In this document: piece by piece, positions 32,213 through 41,147 of the stretch
Position numbering within the stretch: the first letter of the stretch is position 1
How the letters are laid out: the number at the start of each line of letters is the position of its first letter
Translations under genes and position numbers: made by a program
Assembly: GCF_022430545.2 (NCBI RefSeq)
Contig: NZ_CP092488.2
Coordinates: forward strand, 3,844,001-3,908,000
Direction of reading: 5' to 3'
DNA length: 64,000 nt
Source: Mycobacterium paraterrae
Lineage (GTDB): Bacteria; Actinomycetota; Actinomycetes; Mycobacteriales; Mycobacteriaceae
Notes under the pieces: model-generated
Told to the model about the DNA's origin: nothing
The model's input: only the letters and a program-made list of their open reading frames with translations
Database searches by the model: none

Positions 32213-34171
32213 ATGGCGGTGCCGACGACTACGTCACAGCGCCCGGGGGTCGCTGCCGTGACGGTGCCGACGCGGCGAACCGGGTTGTTCGCATTGGGGG
32301 AAATGCGTTGGGCGGCATTGTCTCTGGCGATGTTTCTGGCCGGTTTGACTGTGCAGTTGGCCGAAGCCCCACGCGTGGTGTGGTGGGCGCTGTATCTCGG
32401 CTGCTACCTGGCCGGGGGCTGGGAGCCCGGGCTGGCCGGACTCAAGGCGTTGGTGGGCAAGACCCTCGACGTCGACCTGCTGATGGTCGTTGCGGCGATC
32501 GGCGCCGCGGCGATCGGACAGATCACCGACGGTGCACTGCTGATCGTTATCTTCGCGACCTCAGGCGCGCTGGAGGCCTTGGCGACGGCGCGAACCGAGG
32601 ACTCGGTACGTGGACTGCTCGACCTTGCACCGGAGATGGGAACACGGGTGAGCGAGGACGGCTCTGAGGAGACTGTCGCCGCCGCGGCCCTGCGGATCGG
32701 CGACGTGGTGGTCGTCCGTCCGGGCGAGCGGATCGCCGCCGATGCCACGGTGCTGTCGGGAGCTAGCGAAGTCGATCAGGCCACCATCACCGGTGAACCT
32801 CTTCCGGTCGACAAAGCGGCCGGCGAAGAGGTATTCGCTGGGACACTCAATGGCACCGGCGCACTGCACATCCGCGTCGATCGTCTCGCCGAAGACTCCG
32901 TCGTCGCGCGAATCGCGTCATTGGTCGAGCAGGCCAGCCGGACGAAAGCGCGCACTCAGCTGTTCATCGAAAAGGTCGAACAGCGGTATTCGGTCGGCAT
33001 GGTTGCAGTCACCGTCGCAGTCTTCGTGATTCCTCTGTTGGGCGGCGACCGCTTGCAGGAGGCCCTGTTACGGGCGATGACGTTCATGATCGTCGCCTCG
33101 CCCTGTGCGGTGGTGCTGGCCACCATGCCACCGTTGTTGGCCGCTATCGCCAATGCCGGACGGCACGGCGTGCTGATCAAATCGGCTGTGGTGATGGAGG
33201 AGTTGGGTAGCACCACGCAGATCGCGTTCGATAAGACCGGCACGTTGACCCGGGGCACGCCCGCCCTCGTCGAGATCCGCGTGCTCGACCCGAACTACAC
33301 CGAGGAACAGACCCTCCGGCTGGCCGCCGCGGCCGAGCATGCGAGCGAACACCCGCTGGCCGCGGCGATCGTGGACGCGGCTCGGGGTCATGGCCTCCAG
33401 ATGCCCGCCGCTACCGACTTCGTCGCGACTCCTGGGCGCGGCGTCACTGCCCGGGTCAGTGATCACGTAATCGGCGTGAGCTCGCCGAATTCGGTTGCGG
33501 GCGCATTTGACCAGCAGGTCGCCGACACGTTGCAGGCAAAGGGTTACACCGCAGTGATCGTCACCTGTGATGCGAATCCGATTGGCGCGCTAGCTATCAG
33601 CGACCAAGTACGTAGCGAAGCCGCGGCGGCCGTCGAGGCCTCATCGCGCGTTACCGGCACGCCACCGATGCTGTTGACCGGCGACAATCAGACTGCGGCG
33701 AACCAGCTCGCCGCGCGGATCGGTATTCGCGAGGTACACGGCGAATTGTTGCCAGACGACAAGGTCCGCATCGTCCGCGAGGCTCAAGCGGTGGGACGCA
33801 AGCTGGCGGTAGTGGGCGACGGTATCAACGATGCTCCCGCGCTCGCCGCGGCGAACTGTGGGATTGCCATGGGCGGGGCAGGTTCCGATCTCACACTCCA
33901 GACGGCCGATGCGGTAGTGATCCGGGACGACCTGACGACAATCCCAACCGCGATCAACCTGTCCCGGCGCGCCCGACGAGTCGTGGCCGCGAACTTGGTA
34001 ATCGCCGCCGCATTCATCGGGGTGCTGGTTGTCTGGGATCTGCTGGGCACCTTGCCCTTACCTCTCGGCGTCGCCGGGCACGAGGGCTCGACCGTCATCG
34101 TCGGCCTCAACGGATTACGGCTCTTGCGCCGGTCGGCGTGGCGCAAGGCCGACTTCAGCCGCGGAAACTGA
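32213..34171 (+). CDS. ctpJ: P1B-4-type metal-transporting ATPase (Ni/Co efflux)
   Basis: 652 residues; ATG 32213. No N-terminal heavy-metal-associated domain. P-type landmarks: 'TGEPLPVDK' (actuator), S296-P-C298 in the membrane metal site, phosphorylation site D340-K-T-G-T, 'SEHPLA' (HP motif) and 'GDGINDAPALA' (hinge). The C-terminal membrane helix has H623-E-G-S-T627, the P1B-4 signature of Co/Ni/Fe exporters. It is divergent from nmtR, its expected regulator; in M. tuberculosis the same pair is Rv3743c/Rv3744. The 3' end overlaps the convergent phosphodiesterase gene by 17 bases. Confidence 0.93.
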   Translation: MAVPTTTSQRPGVAAVTVPTRRTGLFALGEMRWAALSLAMFLAGLTVQLAEAPRVVWWALYLGCYLAGGWEPGLAGLKALVGKTLDVDLLMVVAAIGAAAIGQITDGALLIVIFATSGALEALATARTEDSVRGLLDLAPEMGTRVSEDGSEETVAAAALRIGDVVVVRPGERIAADATVLSGASEVDQATITGEPLPVDKAAGEEVFAGTLNGTGALHIRVDRLAEDSVVARIASLVEQASRTKARTQLFIEKVEQRYSVGMVAVTVAVFVIPLLGGDRLQEALLRAMTFMIVASPCAVVLATMPPLLAAIANAGRHGVLIKSAVVMEELGSTTQIAFDKTGTLTRGTPALVEIRVLDPNYTEEQTLRLAAAAEHASEHPLAAAIVDAARGHGLQMPAATDFVATPGRGVTARVSDHVIGVSSPNSVAGAFDQQVADTLQAKGYTAVIVTCDANPIGALAISDQVRSEAAAAVEASSRVTGTPPMLLTGDNQTAANQLAARIGIREVHGELLPDDKVRIVREAQAVGRKLAVVGDGINDAPALAAANCGIAMGGAGSDLTLQTADAVVIRDDLTTIPTAINLSRRARRVVAANLVIAAAFIGVLVVWDLLGTLPLPLGVAGHEGSTVIVGLNGLRLLRRSAWRKADFSRGN

Positions 34172-35270
34172 TCAGCGGGATCGCCATCTCGACGGGCGTC
34201 GCACCGCCGTGCATGCCGACCAGCTGGGCTACCTCGGGCGGTTCGCGTCGACCCGCCAGCACCGCGATGTCGTGACAGATGACGACGACGTCACCAATGC
34301 GGGCCAGGTGCTCGGGCCGGACCGGGCCGAAAAACCCTGCGGCGACGGCGTTGTCACGGCTGTAGATCTCGGCCCGGCCGGCGAGCAGCTCCGTCCAGGC
34401 GGCGATGACGTCGGGCGCGGCACCAGGTTCGGTGTGCAGGTAGCGGACCCGCGGCTCGCCGGCGACCACCCGTACCCCCGCCGACAGCCGCGGGTCGGCG
34501 TCCAGGTCGACCCGTGCGTCGGCAGCCACGTTCACGCCTCCGTGGTCGGCGGTGACCAGCAGCGCGGCGTCCGGTGGCAACGCGTCGAGTACACGGGCCA
34601 GCAGCGAGTCGACATACGTCGCGGCGGCGTGCCACTCGGTGGACCCAACGCCGAACAGGTGGGCGGCGGTGTCCAGCGCCGAGGTGTAGGCGTAGACCAA
34701 TCCCGTTGCGTCGCTGACCTGTTGGATCACGGCATCGGCGTAATCGTCGTCGTAGCTTGTCGGGCAGAATTGGGCTCCGCGATATGCCGATTCGGTCAGT
34801 CCGCTGCCGATAAAAGGCGCGGGCAGCACGGCGCGGGCGTCGAAGCCTGCCGGCCGCAAGCGTTCGAACCACGTCGGAACGGGTTGCCATCGGGCAGCGG
34901 GCGGATCGTCCCGCCAGAAAATGTGGTTGAGCACCCGGTCGGTGCCTGGAACGTTGACGGTGAAGCCCAGCAGCCCGTGCTGCCCAGGTGGGACCCCGGT
35001 ACCCAGCGACGCCAGACTGGTCGGCGTCGTCGAGGGGAAGGTGCAGACCAACTCGTCCAGGCGGCCCGTCTCGCCGGCAAGGACCGACGCGAGTAACGGT
35101 GCGCCGTCTGCTAATTCGGGCAGCAACTGCAAACCCATGCCGTCGACGAGCACAACGACGACCCGCCGCACATCTCCCGCGTACTCGCTCAGGCCGAAGG
35201 CGTCGGTCTGGTGCGCTGCTCCGAGTAGCGCGGCCGCGGCGGGCAGCACATCGCAGATCGAGGATGCCAC
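34155..35270 (-). CDS. Type I phosphodiesterase/nucleotide pyrophosphatase (AlkP superfamily)
   Basis: 371 residues. Metal-site segments of the alkaline phosphatase superfamily are present: 'VVVVLVDGMGLQLL' (first Asp), 'TFPSTTPTSLASLGTG' (Thr nucleophile), 'YTSALDTAAHLFG' (Asp and His ligands) and 'LLVTADHGGVNV' (Asp-His). No signal peptide or membrane segment is obvious, so it is probably cytosolic. Substrate unknown; relatives hydrolyse nucleotide or phosphonate diesters. It stands just after the mycothione reductase stop on the same strand (4-base gap), suggesting co-transcription with mtr. Confidence 0.85.
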   Translation of the reverse strand: MASSICDVLPAAAALLGAAHQTDAFGLSEYAGDVRRVVVVLVDGMGLQLLPELADGAPLLASVLAGETGRLDELVCTFPSTTPTSLASLGTGVPPGQHGLLGFTVNVPGTDRVLNHIFWRDDPPAARWQPVPTWFERLRPAGFDARAVLPAPFIGSGLTESAYRGAQFCPTSYDDDYADAVIQQVSDATGLVYAYTSALDTAAHLFGVGSTEWHAAATYVDSLLARVLDALPPDAALLVTADHGGVNVAADARVDLDADPRLSAGVRVVAGEPRVRYLHTEPGAAPDVIAAWTELLAGRAEIYSRDNAVAAGFFGPVRPEHLARIGDVVVICHDIAVLAGRREPPEVAQLVGMHGGATPVEMAIPLISFRG

Positions 35271-35274
35271 GAGG

Positions 35275-36657
35275 TCAGTCCGAAAGCCCCAGCAGTGCGT
35301 TCTCGACGACCTCCGGCAGGCCCGGGTGAATCCAATACTGGCCGCGCGCCATATCGTGCGCGCTCAGACCGAAGGACATCGCCTGGATCAGCGGTTGGAT
35401 GATCGATGAGGCCTGATGGCCCATGATGTGCGCTCCGAGAAGTTGCCCGGTGTTGGAGTCCGAAATGAGTTTGACGATGCCGTCGGTGTCTTCCATAGCC
35501 CAGCCGTAGGCGACGTCGGCGTAGTCCTGGATTTTGCAAGACACGTCGAAACCCTGTGCCACTGCTTCATTCTCGGTCAACCCGACGTAGGCGATCTGGG
35601 GGTCGGTGAACACCGCGGCCGGCACGTAACGATGATCGGTGGCAACCATGGCCGCGGTGTCGTCCCAGTCGCAAAGCAGGTTTCGCTGTACGACGCGTGC
35701 CTCATGGTTGGCGACATGCTTGAGTTCGTACGGTGACGACACGTCGCCCAGCGCGAAAACGTTACGTGCTGAGGTTCGCTGGTATTGGTCGACGATGACC
35801 CGGCGGTCGTCGAGCTCGATCCCGGCCTTCTCGGCGTCCAACTGGTCACCGTTCGGCCGCCGGCCGGTGGCCACCAGCACGGCGTCGGCCTGCAATTCGG
35901 AGCCGTCGTCGAGCTCGAGAACGATGCCGGCGTCATTCTGATGAGAGCCGAGGATGTTGCGATGGCTGCGCAATTCCCACTTGCTGGATGCGATCCGGGT
36001 GAATCGCCGCGACAGGGTGTCGTCGAGATGCCGAAGCAGGGAGCCGCCGCGAATCACCATCGTGATGCGCACACCGAGCGCGGAGAAGATGTGCGCGAAC
36101 TCGCATGCCACGAAGCCGCCCCCGACAATCACCAAATGCTCCGGCAATTCCGCAATTCGCATGATGTCGTCACTGGTGTAGTAATGCACCCCGCAGTCGA
36201 GAATGGCGGGCGGCACCACGGCACGAGCACCCGCCGCGATCACCACTTTCTCGGCGGTGAACTGCGCTCCGTCGTCGGTGATGAGCAGGTATCGGCCGTC
36301 GTCGTGCACCCCGGCGAACCGGGTGTGAGCGTCGTAGACGTCGACATTGGGTTGGGCCCGCCGGTAGTCTTCACCGCCGATCGCGATCGGGTCGATGCGG
36401 CCGAAGACCCGGGACACGATGTCGTCCCAGCGCACCCGGTCGATGTGGGCGTCGATCCCGTAACGCGCCGCGGAGCGGACGGCCCCGGCGACTTCTGCTG
36501 CGTAGACGAACATCTTGGTCGGAATGCATCCCACATTGAGGCAGGTGCCGCCGAACGTGCCCTGCTCGCAGATCGCCACCCGCTTCTTGGCGTACCAGTC
36601 GTTGAGAATGCTGTTGCCGGAACCTGTTCCGATGATCGCGAGGTCGTAGCTTTCCAT
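35275..36657 (-). CDS. mtr: Mycothione reductase
   Basis: 460 residues. Pyridine-nucleotide-disulfide oxidoreductase family: FAD loop 'LAIIGTGSGNSILND', redox-active pair C39/C44 in 'GGTCLNVGCIPTKMF', NADPH loop 'LVIVGGGFVACEFAHIFSALG', FAD-contacting 'NVFALGDVSS', and the C-terminal 'HPGLPEVVENALLGL' with the catalytic His. 'GTGSGN' in place of GxGxxG-G and the overall sequence match mycobacterial Mtr (Rv2855). It reduces mycothiol disulfide with NADPH to keep the cytosol reduced. Likely co-transcribed with the hydrolase before it (11-base gap) and phosphodiesterase after it. Confidence 0.95.
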   Translation of the reverse strand: MESYDLAIIGTGSGNSILNDWYAKKRVAICEQGTFGGTCLNVGCIPTKMFVYAAEVAGAVRSAARYGIDAHIDRVRWDDIVSRVFGRIDPIAIGGEDYRRAQPNVDVYDAHTRFAGVHDDGRYLLITDDGAQFTAEKVVIAAGARAVVPPAILDCGVHYYTSDDIMRIAELPEHLVIVGGGFVACEFAHIFSALGVRITMVIRGGSLLRHLDDTLSRRFTRIASSKWELRSHRNILGSHQNDAGIVLELDDGSELQADAVLVATGRRPNGDQLDAEKAGIELDDRRVIVDQYQRTSARNVFALGDVSSPYELKHVANHEARVVQRNLLCDWDDTAAMVATDHRYVPAAVFTDPQIAYVGLTENEAVAQGFDVSCKIQDYADVAYGWAMEDTDGIVKLISDSNTGQLLGAHIMGHQASSIIQPLIQAMSFGLSAHDMARGQYWIHPGLPEVVENALLGLSD

Positions 36658-36668
36658 GCAGTAGCCCT

Positions 36669-37685
36669 TCAGCGGTTCTGCGACGCGACGTCGGCCGCGC
36701 CCAGATGGTCGTCCAGCCAGGAGTCGAGCTGTTGGTAGGCAACCTGGCGTGGTTCCCGGATGGACAGGAACACATCGTGTTTGGCGTCGACGATGGGGAC
36801 GATGGTGCTGTGGTTGCCGATGCAGCCGGCCCAGCGCGCGATGTGGTTGACGTCGAGGACCGCGTCGCCGCGTTGCAGTGCGACCACGTCGGACGCCTCG
36901 ACCACGCTGTGGTCGGAGCGCAGGATCAGGTTGGGCACGCCGACGTCGAGTCCGCGGTGCAGCTTAATCTGGCCGCTTCGCACCGCGGAGAGCCAGCCGA
37001 AGGTAATAGGAAAGCCGCCCAACGGTTTCCATTGCAAGTTGTAGTCGAACTCACCGTGATAATCCCGATGCAGGCTGGCCCCGTAACCGCCACCGGTGCC
37101 GCTCGGGGCGCGGGCAACCCGCTTGTCGCCGAAGCGCGCGATGCCGGCAATCAGCGCCCTGGTCGGCGGCCACCGCAAGGGGATGGGTCCCGGTAGGTCA
37201 AGGAACGGGCTGTTGAGCACCAACCCGGTTACCCGTTTCCGGGCGGTCGCGCCTCCCTGCCGCAGCCGGTCCAGCCACAACGAGACGATCAACCCGCCGG
37301 CTGAATGGCCGTAGACGAGCACCCGTGCCGATTGCGTCTCCGCGCCGATGATTTCCAGCGCTCGATCGAGTTCCTGGTCATAGCGCTGCAAGTCGGTGGT
37401 GAAATGGGGCGTCAAGCCGGGACGCGACGAGCGCCCGCACTTGCGCAGATCCAGTGCGTAGAACGCAATGCCGCGACCGGCGAAGTGGTCGGCCAGCTCG
37501 GTGTGGAAAAAGTAGTCGGTGTACCCGTGCACCGCCAGGACGGCGTCCTGGGCGCTTGCCGCGCTATCAGCATCGCCGCGGCGCAACAGCGTTGCGTCGA
37601 TCGCGCCCTCCCCGTCGGGGTCGTCGCCCAGCGGGATGGTGAGTTGCCAGTAGCCCGGCAGGACGTCGGGCTGCCAGCCATTCAC
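36669..37685 (-). CDS. Alpha/beta hydrolase (lysophospholipase/monoacylglycerol-lipase-like)
   Basis: 338 residues from GTG 37683-37685 (V-N-G-W-Q-P-D-V-L-P-G-Y-W-Q); the frame is open to 37769 but the extra residues are low complexity and would overlap the divergent mqo leader. 'AVLAVHGYTDYFFHTELADHF' is the oxyanion-hole strand and 'VLVYGHSAGGLIVSLWL' holds the nucleophile Ser (G-H-S-A-G). 'HDVFLSIREPRQ' near the C-terminus has the likely catalytic His. No signal peptide, so cytosolic or membrane-associated. Corresponds to Rv2854; substrate unknown. Confidence 0.82.
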   Translation of the reverse strand: MNGWQPDVLPGYWQLTIPLGDDPDGEGAIDATLLRRGDADSAASAQDAVLAVHGYTDYFFHTELADHFAGRGIAFYALDLRKCGRSSRPGLTPHFTTDLQRYDQELDRALEIIGAETQSARVLVYGHSAGGLIVSLWLDRLRQGGATARKRVTGLVLNSPFLDLPGPIPLRWPPTRALIAGIARFGDKRVARAPSGTGGGYGASLHRDYHGEFDYNLQWKPLGGFPITFGWLSAVRSGQIKLHRGLDVGVPNLILRSDHSVVEASDVVALQRGDAVLDVNHIARWAGCIGNHSTIVPIVDAKHDVFLSIREPRQVAYQQLDSWLDDHLGAADVASQNR

Positions 37686-37876
37686 GCACGCCAGCTTAAG
37701 GGCAACTACTGCCGGCCCGGGTAGGGCACCGCCGCGACCCACGCCGTCGCCATCAAGTGGCGGCCTCATTGAGACGGTCGGTCAGCGTGACAGAGTGCGC
37801 AGCTCAGCGGGCCGGATCAGCTGCGGATAACCTTGCCAGCGAGGCAACCGCTCTAGCGCAAAGGACGACCCGCCCG

Positions 37877-39370
37877 GTGCCAGGCCCGCAGTCAGCGACA
37901 ATCCCCAAGCTCGACGTGGTGCTGGTCGGGACCGGCATCATGAGCGCGACACTGTCCGCGCTGTTGCGCCGGCTAGAACCGGGCTGGTCGATCGGCATCG
38001 TCGAGCGGCTTGACGGCGCGGCAGCAGAGAGCAGCGACCCGTGGAGCAACGCCGGCACCGGACACGCCGGGCTGTGCGAGCTGTTCTACACCCCGCAGCG
38101 GCCCGACGGTTCCATCGACATCGCCAAGGCGGTGCGGGTTAACGAACAATTTCAGGTCACCCGGCAGTTTTGGGCCTATGCGGCCGAGAACGGGATGGTC
38201 TCCGATGTACGCGGTTTTCTCAATTCCGTTCCGCACGTCAGCTTCGTCCAGGGCGCCGAGCGTGTCGACTATCTGCGTCGCCGGCGTGAGGCCCTCGCCG
38301 ACAACCCGCTGTTCGCGCGGAACGAATTGGTCGAAGGCGCAGGCGAATTCGCTAGCCGGCTGCCGTATATGGCCGCTGGGAGGGACTTCTCCGAACCCGT
38401 CGCGCTCAATTGGGCCGTGGAAGGAACTGACGTCGACTTCGGTGCGCTGGCCCGCCAACTGATCGGCTACGGCGTCCGCAACGGGACCATCGTGTGGTTC
38501 GGCCACGAGGTGCGCGACCTGAGCCGCCGACGCGAGGGCGGCTGGACGTTGAGCATCCTCAACCGCCGCACCGCTGAACGCCAAAAGCTCGATGCCGCAT
38601 TCGTTTTCGTCGGCGCCGGGGGACAGGCGCTGCCGTTGCTGCAGAAGTCCGGCATCGAGGAGGTCAAAGGCTTCGGCGGCTTTCCGGTCGGCGGTAGATT
38701 CCTGCGCAGCGGCAACCCGGCGATCACCGGCCTGCACCGAGCCAAGGTGTACGGGCTGCCGGCGCCCGGGGCGCCGGGGATGACTGCGCCACATCTGGAC
38801 ACCCGGATCGTCAACGGCAGGCCGTGGTTGATGTTCGGGCCGTTCGCGGGGTGGTCGCCAAAATTTCTCAAGCAGGGCCGCGCGGGCGACTTACCGCGGT
38901 CGGTTCGGCCTGGCAATCTGGCGACCGTCGCCGGGGCCGGGCTCGGCGAACTCGAACTCCTTCGCTACCTGATCGGCCAGCTGGGTGTGACGACGTCGCA
39001 CCGCATCGAGGCCCTTCGTGAATTCGCGCCCAGCGCAGCGGCTTCCGACTGGAGCATGATTGCGTCCGGGCAACGGGTTCAAGTCATTCGGCCCGACAGA
39101 CGCCGCGGCGGCCGGCTCGAATTCGACACCTCGGTGCTTGCCGCGGCGGACGGCAGCATTGCCGGACTACTTGGTGCCTCGCCCGGGGCATCGGTCGCCG
39201 TGTCGGCAATGCTCGACGTTCTGCAGCGCTGCTTCCCCGAGCGGTATCACACCTGGGTACCTACTCTGACAGAGATGGTGCCGTCGCTGGGCGTGACATT
39301 GTCCCGGGAGCCGGCACTGTACGAGGAGCTACGGTCGTGGACCGCCAAAGCTCTGGAGCTGGAAGCATGA
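37877..39370 (+). CDS. mqo: Malate:quinone oxidoreductase
   Basis: 497 residues from GTG 37877, AAAGGA about 11 bases upstream; GTG 37787 and ATG 37757 give extensions without family resemblance. FAD loop 'VVLVGTGIMSATLSALLRRLEP' is followed by 'NAGTGHAGLCE', 'KAVRVNEQFQVTRQFWAY', 'GGRFLRSGNP', 'GPFAGWSPKFLK' and 'GLLGASPGASVA', all typical of Mqo (cf. Rv2852c, 493 residues). It is a membrane-associated FAD enzyme oxidising malate to oxaloacetate with electron transfer to menaquinone. It overlaps the GNAT gene by four bases. Confidence 0.92.
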   Translation: MPGPQSATIPKLDVVLVGTGIMSATLSALLRRLEPGWSIGIVERLDGAAAESSDPWSNAGTGHAGLCELFYTPQRPDGSIDIAKAVRVNEQFQVTRQFWAYAAENGMVSDVRGFLNSVPHVSFVQGAERVDYLRRRREALADNPLFARNELVEGAGEFASRLPYMAAGRDFSEPVALNWAVEGTDVDFGALARQLIGYGVRNGTIVWFGHEVRDLSRRREGGWTLSILNRRTAERQKLDAAFVFVGAGGQALPLLQKSGIEEVKGFGGFPVGGRFLRSGNPAITGLHRAKVYGLPAPGAPGMTAPHLDTRIVNGRPWLMFGPFAGWSPKFLKQGRAGDLPRSVRPGNLATVAGAGLGELELLRYLIGQLGVTTSHRIEALREFAPSAAASDWSMIASGQRVQVIRPDRRRGGRLEFDTSVLAAADGSIAGLLGASPGASVAVSAMLDVLQRCFPERYHTWVPTLTEMVPSLGVTLSREPALYEELRSWTAKALELEA

Positions 39371-39906
39371 CCGCGGCATTGCACCGAGCGTGGGCGAAAG
39401 ATCTTGACGTTCCGACCCTTTACGCGATCTTGAAGCTGCGAGTGGAGGTCTTTGTGGTCGAGCAGGCCCGCCCATACCCCGAACTCGACGGGCGGGACTT
39501 GTTTCCCGAGACACGTCACTTCTGGCTCGGTGGTCCCGACGGAGAGGTGATCTGCACGTTGCGACTGATGGAGGAGCACGCGGGCGGTCACAAGGCGTTC
39601 CGGCTCGGGCGGTTGTGCACCAAACGCAGCGCTCGCGGCGAGGGGCACACCACTCGGCTTCTGCGCGCCGCGCTGGCCGAAGTCGGCGACTACCCGTGTC
39701 GGATCGATGCTCAGGTATATCTAGCGGACATGTATGCCCAGCACGGATTTGTTCGCGACGGCGACGACTTTCTGGACGACGGCGTCCCGCACGTACCGAT
39801 GCTTCGTTTGACGAGTCCGTATCTCCCCCGCGAGCGGGAGGTACCCCCACCTCAGGCGGCCGTGCCGCCTGCATCGTCGACGGACGGACCCAGGATCGAC
39901 AAGTGA
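39367..39906 (+). CDS. GNAT acetyltransferase (ElaA-like)
   Basis: 179 residues from ATG 39367, overlapping the mqo stop (ATGA). The ElaA-type GNAT pattern is clear: 'LYAILKLRVEVFVVEQARPYPELDGRD' at the N-terminus, 'RLGRLCTKRSARGEGHTTRLLRAAL' (acetyl-CoA loop) and 'DAQVYLADMYAQHGFVRDGDDFLDDGVPHVPM'. A proline-rich C-terminal tail of ~30 residues is unusual. Matches Rv2851c in position. Substrate unknown. GTGA overlap with cysG indicates an mqo-GNAT-cysG transcript. Confidence 0.87.
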   Translation: MTAALHRAWAKDLDVPTLYAILKLRVEVFVVEQARPYPELDGRDLFPETRHFWLGGPDGEVICTLRLMEEHAGGHKAFRLGRLCTKRSARGEGHTTRLLRAALAEVGDYPCRIDAQVYLADMYAQHGFVRDGDDFLDDGVPHVPMLRLTSPYLPREREVPPPQAAVPPASSTDGPRIDK

Positions 39907-41114
39907 CCACACCCGAAAACCCGTACCTGGTCGGGCTGCGGTTGGCCGGCAAGAAGGTCGTCATGGTCGGCGGCGGGAGCGTCGCGCAGCGGCGGCTTCC
40001 GCTCCTGGTGGCTAGTGGCGCCGACGTCCATGTCATCAGCCGAAGCGCGACCCAGTCGGTCGAGGCGATGACCGGAATCACGTTGTCGCTGCGCGAATAC
40101 CGCGACGGTGACCTGAGCGGTGCCTGGTACGCCATCGCTGCCACCGACGACCCGCAGGTGAACGCGGCAATCGTCGCCGAGGCCGACCGCAACCGCATCT
40201 TCTGCGTGCGGGCCGACATCGCGATCGACGGCAGCGCGGTGACGCCGGCGTCGTTCGAGTACGCCGGCTTGTCCGTCGGCGTGCTGGCCGGCGGTGAGCA
40301 CCGACGCTCCGCCGGAATCCGCTCGGCGATCCGCGAGGCGCTGCAGCAGGGCGTGATTTCTCCCGAGAGCTTCGAGAACAACGACGTGATCCGCGGCGGT
40401 GTGGCGCTGATCGGCGGGGGCCCTGGCGATCCGGAGTTGATCACCGTGCGCGGCCGGCGGCTGCTCGCCCAGGCCGACGTGGTGGTCGCCGACCGGCTGG
40501 CACCACCGGAGTTGCTCGCCGAGCTGGCGCCGAACGTGGAGGTGATCGATGCGGCGAAAATCCCGTACGGCCGCGCGATGGCCCAGGACGCGATCAACGC
40601 CGTGATGATCGAGCGGGCGCGGGCCGGCCACTTCGTGGTGCGCCTCAAGGGCGGCGATCCATTCGTTTTCGCTCGCGGCTACGAGGAGGTGCTGGCCTGC
40701 GCTGACGCAGGTGTCCCGGTGACGGTCGTGCCCGGTGTGACCAGCGCCATCGCGGTGCCCGCCTCGGCCGGCGTGCCGGTCACCCACCGCGCGATCAATC
40801 ACGAGTTCGTGGTGGTCAGCGGGCACCTCGCACCAGACCATCCCGAATCGTTAGTGAATTGGGATGCTTTGGCAGCAATGACCGGGACCATCGTTTTGCT
40901 GATGGCCGTCGAGCGGATAGAACTCTTTGCCGAGGTTCTACTAAAAGGCGGTCGACCTGCGGATACACCGGTCGTTGTGGTTCAACAGGGCACGACGGCC
41001 GCGGAGCACACCTTGCGGGCCACGCTGGCGGACGCGCCGGAAAAGATCCGTTCGGAGGGCATTCGACCTCCCGCAATCATCGTTATTGGCTCGGTGGCGG
41101 CCTTCGGCATTTAA
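39903..41114 (+). CDS. cysG: Siroheme synthase (precorrin-2 dehydrogenase / uroporphyrinogen-III methyltransferase)
   Basis: 403 residues from GTG 39903; the upstream open frame is the GNAT gene's shadow. Residues ~10-150 form the Met8-like NAD-binding domain ('GKKVVMVGGGSVAQRRLPLLVASGADVHVIS'), and ~165-403 the SUMT tetrapyrrole methylase domain ('GGVALIGGGPGDPELITVRG', 'YGRAMAQDAINAVM', 'VRLKGGDPFVFARG', 'VTHRAINHEFVVVSGH'). It converts uroporphyrinogen III to precorrin-2 and sirohydrochlorin, needed for siroheme of sulfite and nitrite reductases. In M. tuberculosis cobO and cobB lie upstream; here they are absent. Confidence 0.93.
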   Translation: MTTPENPYLVGLRLAGKKVVMVGGGSVAQRRLPLLVASGADVHVISRSATQSVEAMTGITLSLREYRDGDLSGAWYAIAATDDPQVNAAIVAEADRNRIFCVRADIAIDGSAVTPASFEYAGLSVGVLAGGEHRRSAGIRSAIREALQQGVISPESFENNDVIRGGVALIGGGPGDPELITVRGRRLLAQADVVVADRLAPPELLAELAPNVEVIDAAKIPYGRAMAQDAINAVMIERARAGHFVVRLKGGDPFVFARGYEEVLACADAGVPVTVVPGVTSAIAVPASAGVPVTHRAINHEFVVVSGHLAPDHPESLVNWDALAAMTGTIVLLMAVERIELFAEVLLKGGRPADTPVVVVQQGTTAAEHTLRATLADAPEKIRSEGIRPPAIIVIGSVAAFGI

Positions 41115-41147
41115 AAGATCCCTAAGATTACTGTAGGGTAAGTTCTT

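Noticed and set aside
35950..35970. Short T/G-rich palindrome-like sequence in mtr
   Set aside because: Inside conserved coding sequence with no regulatory context.
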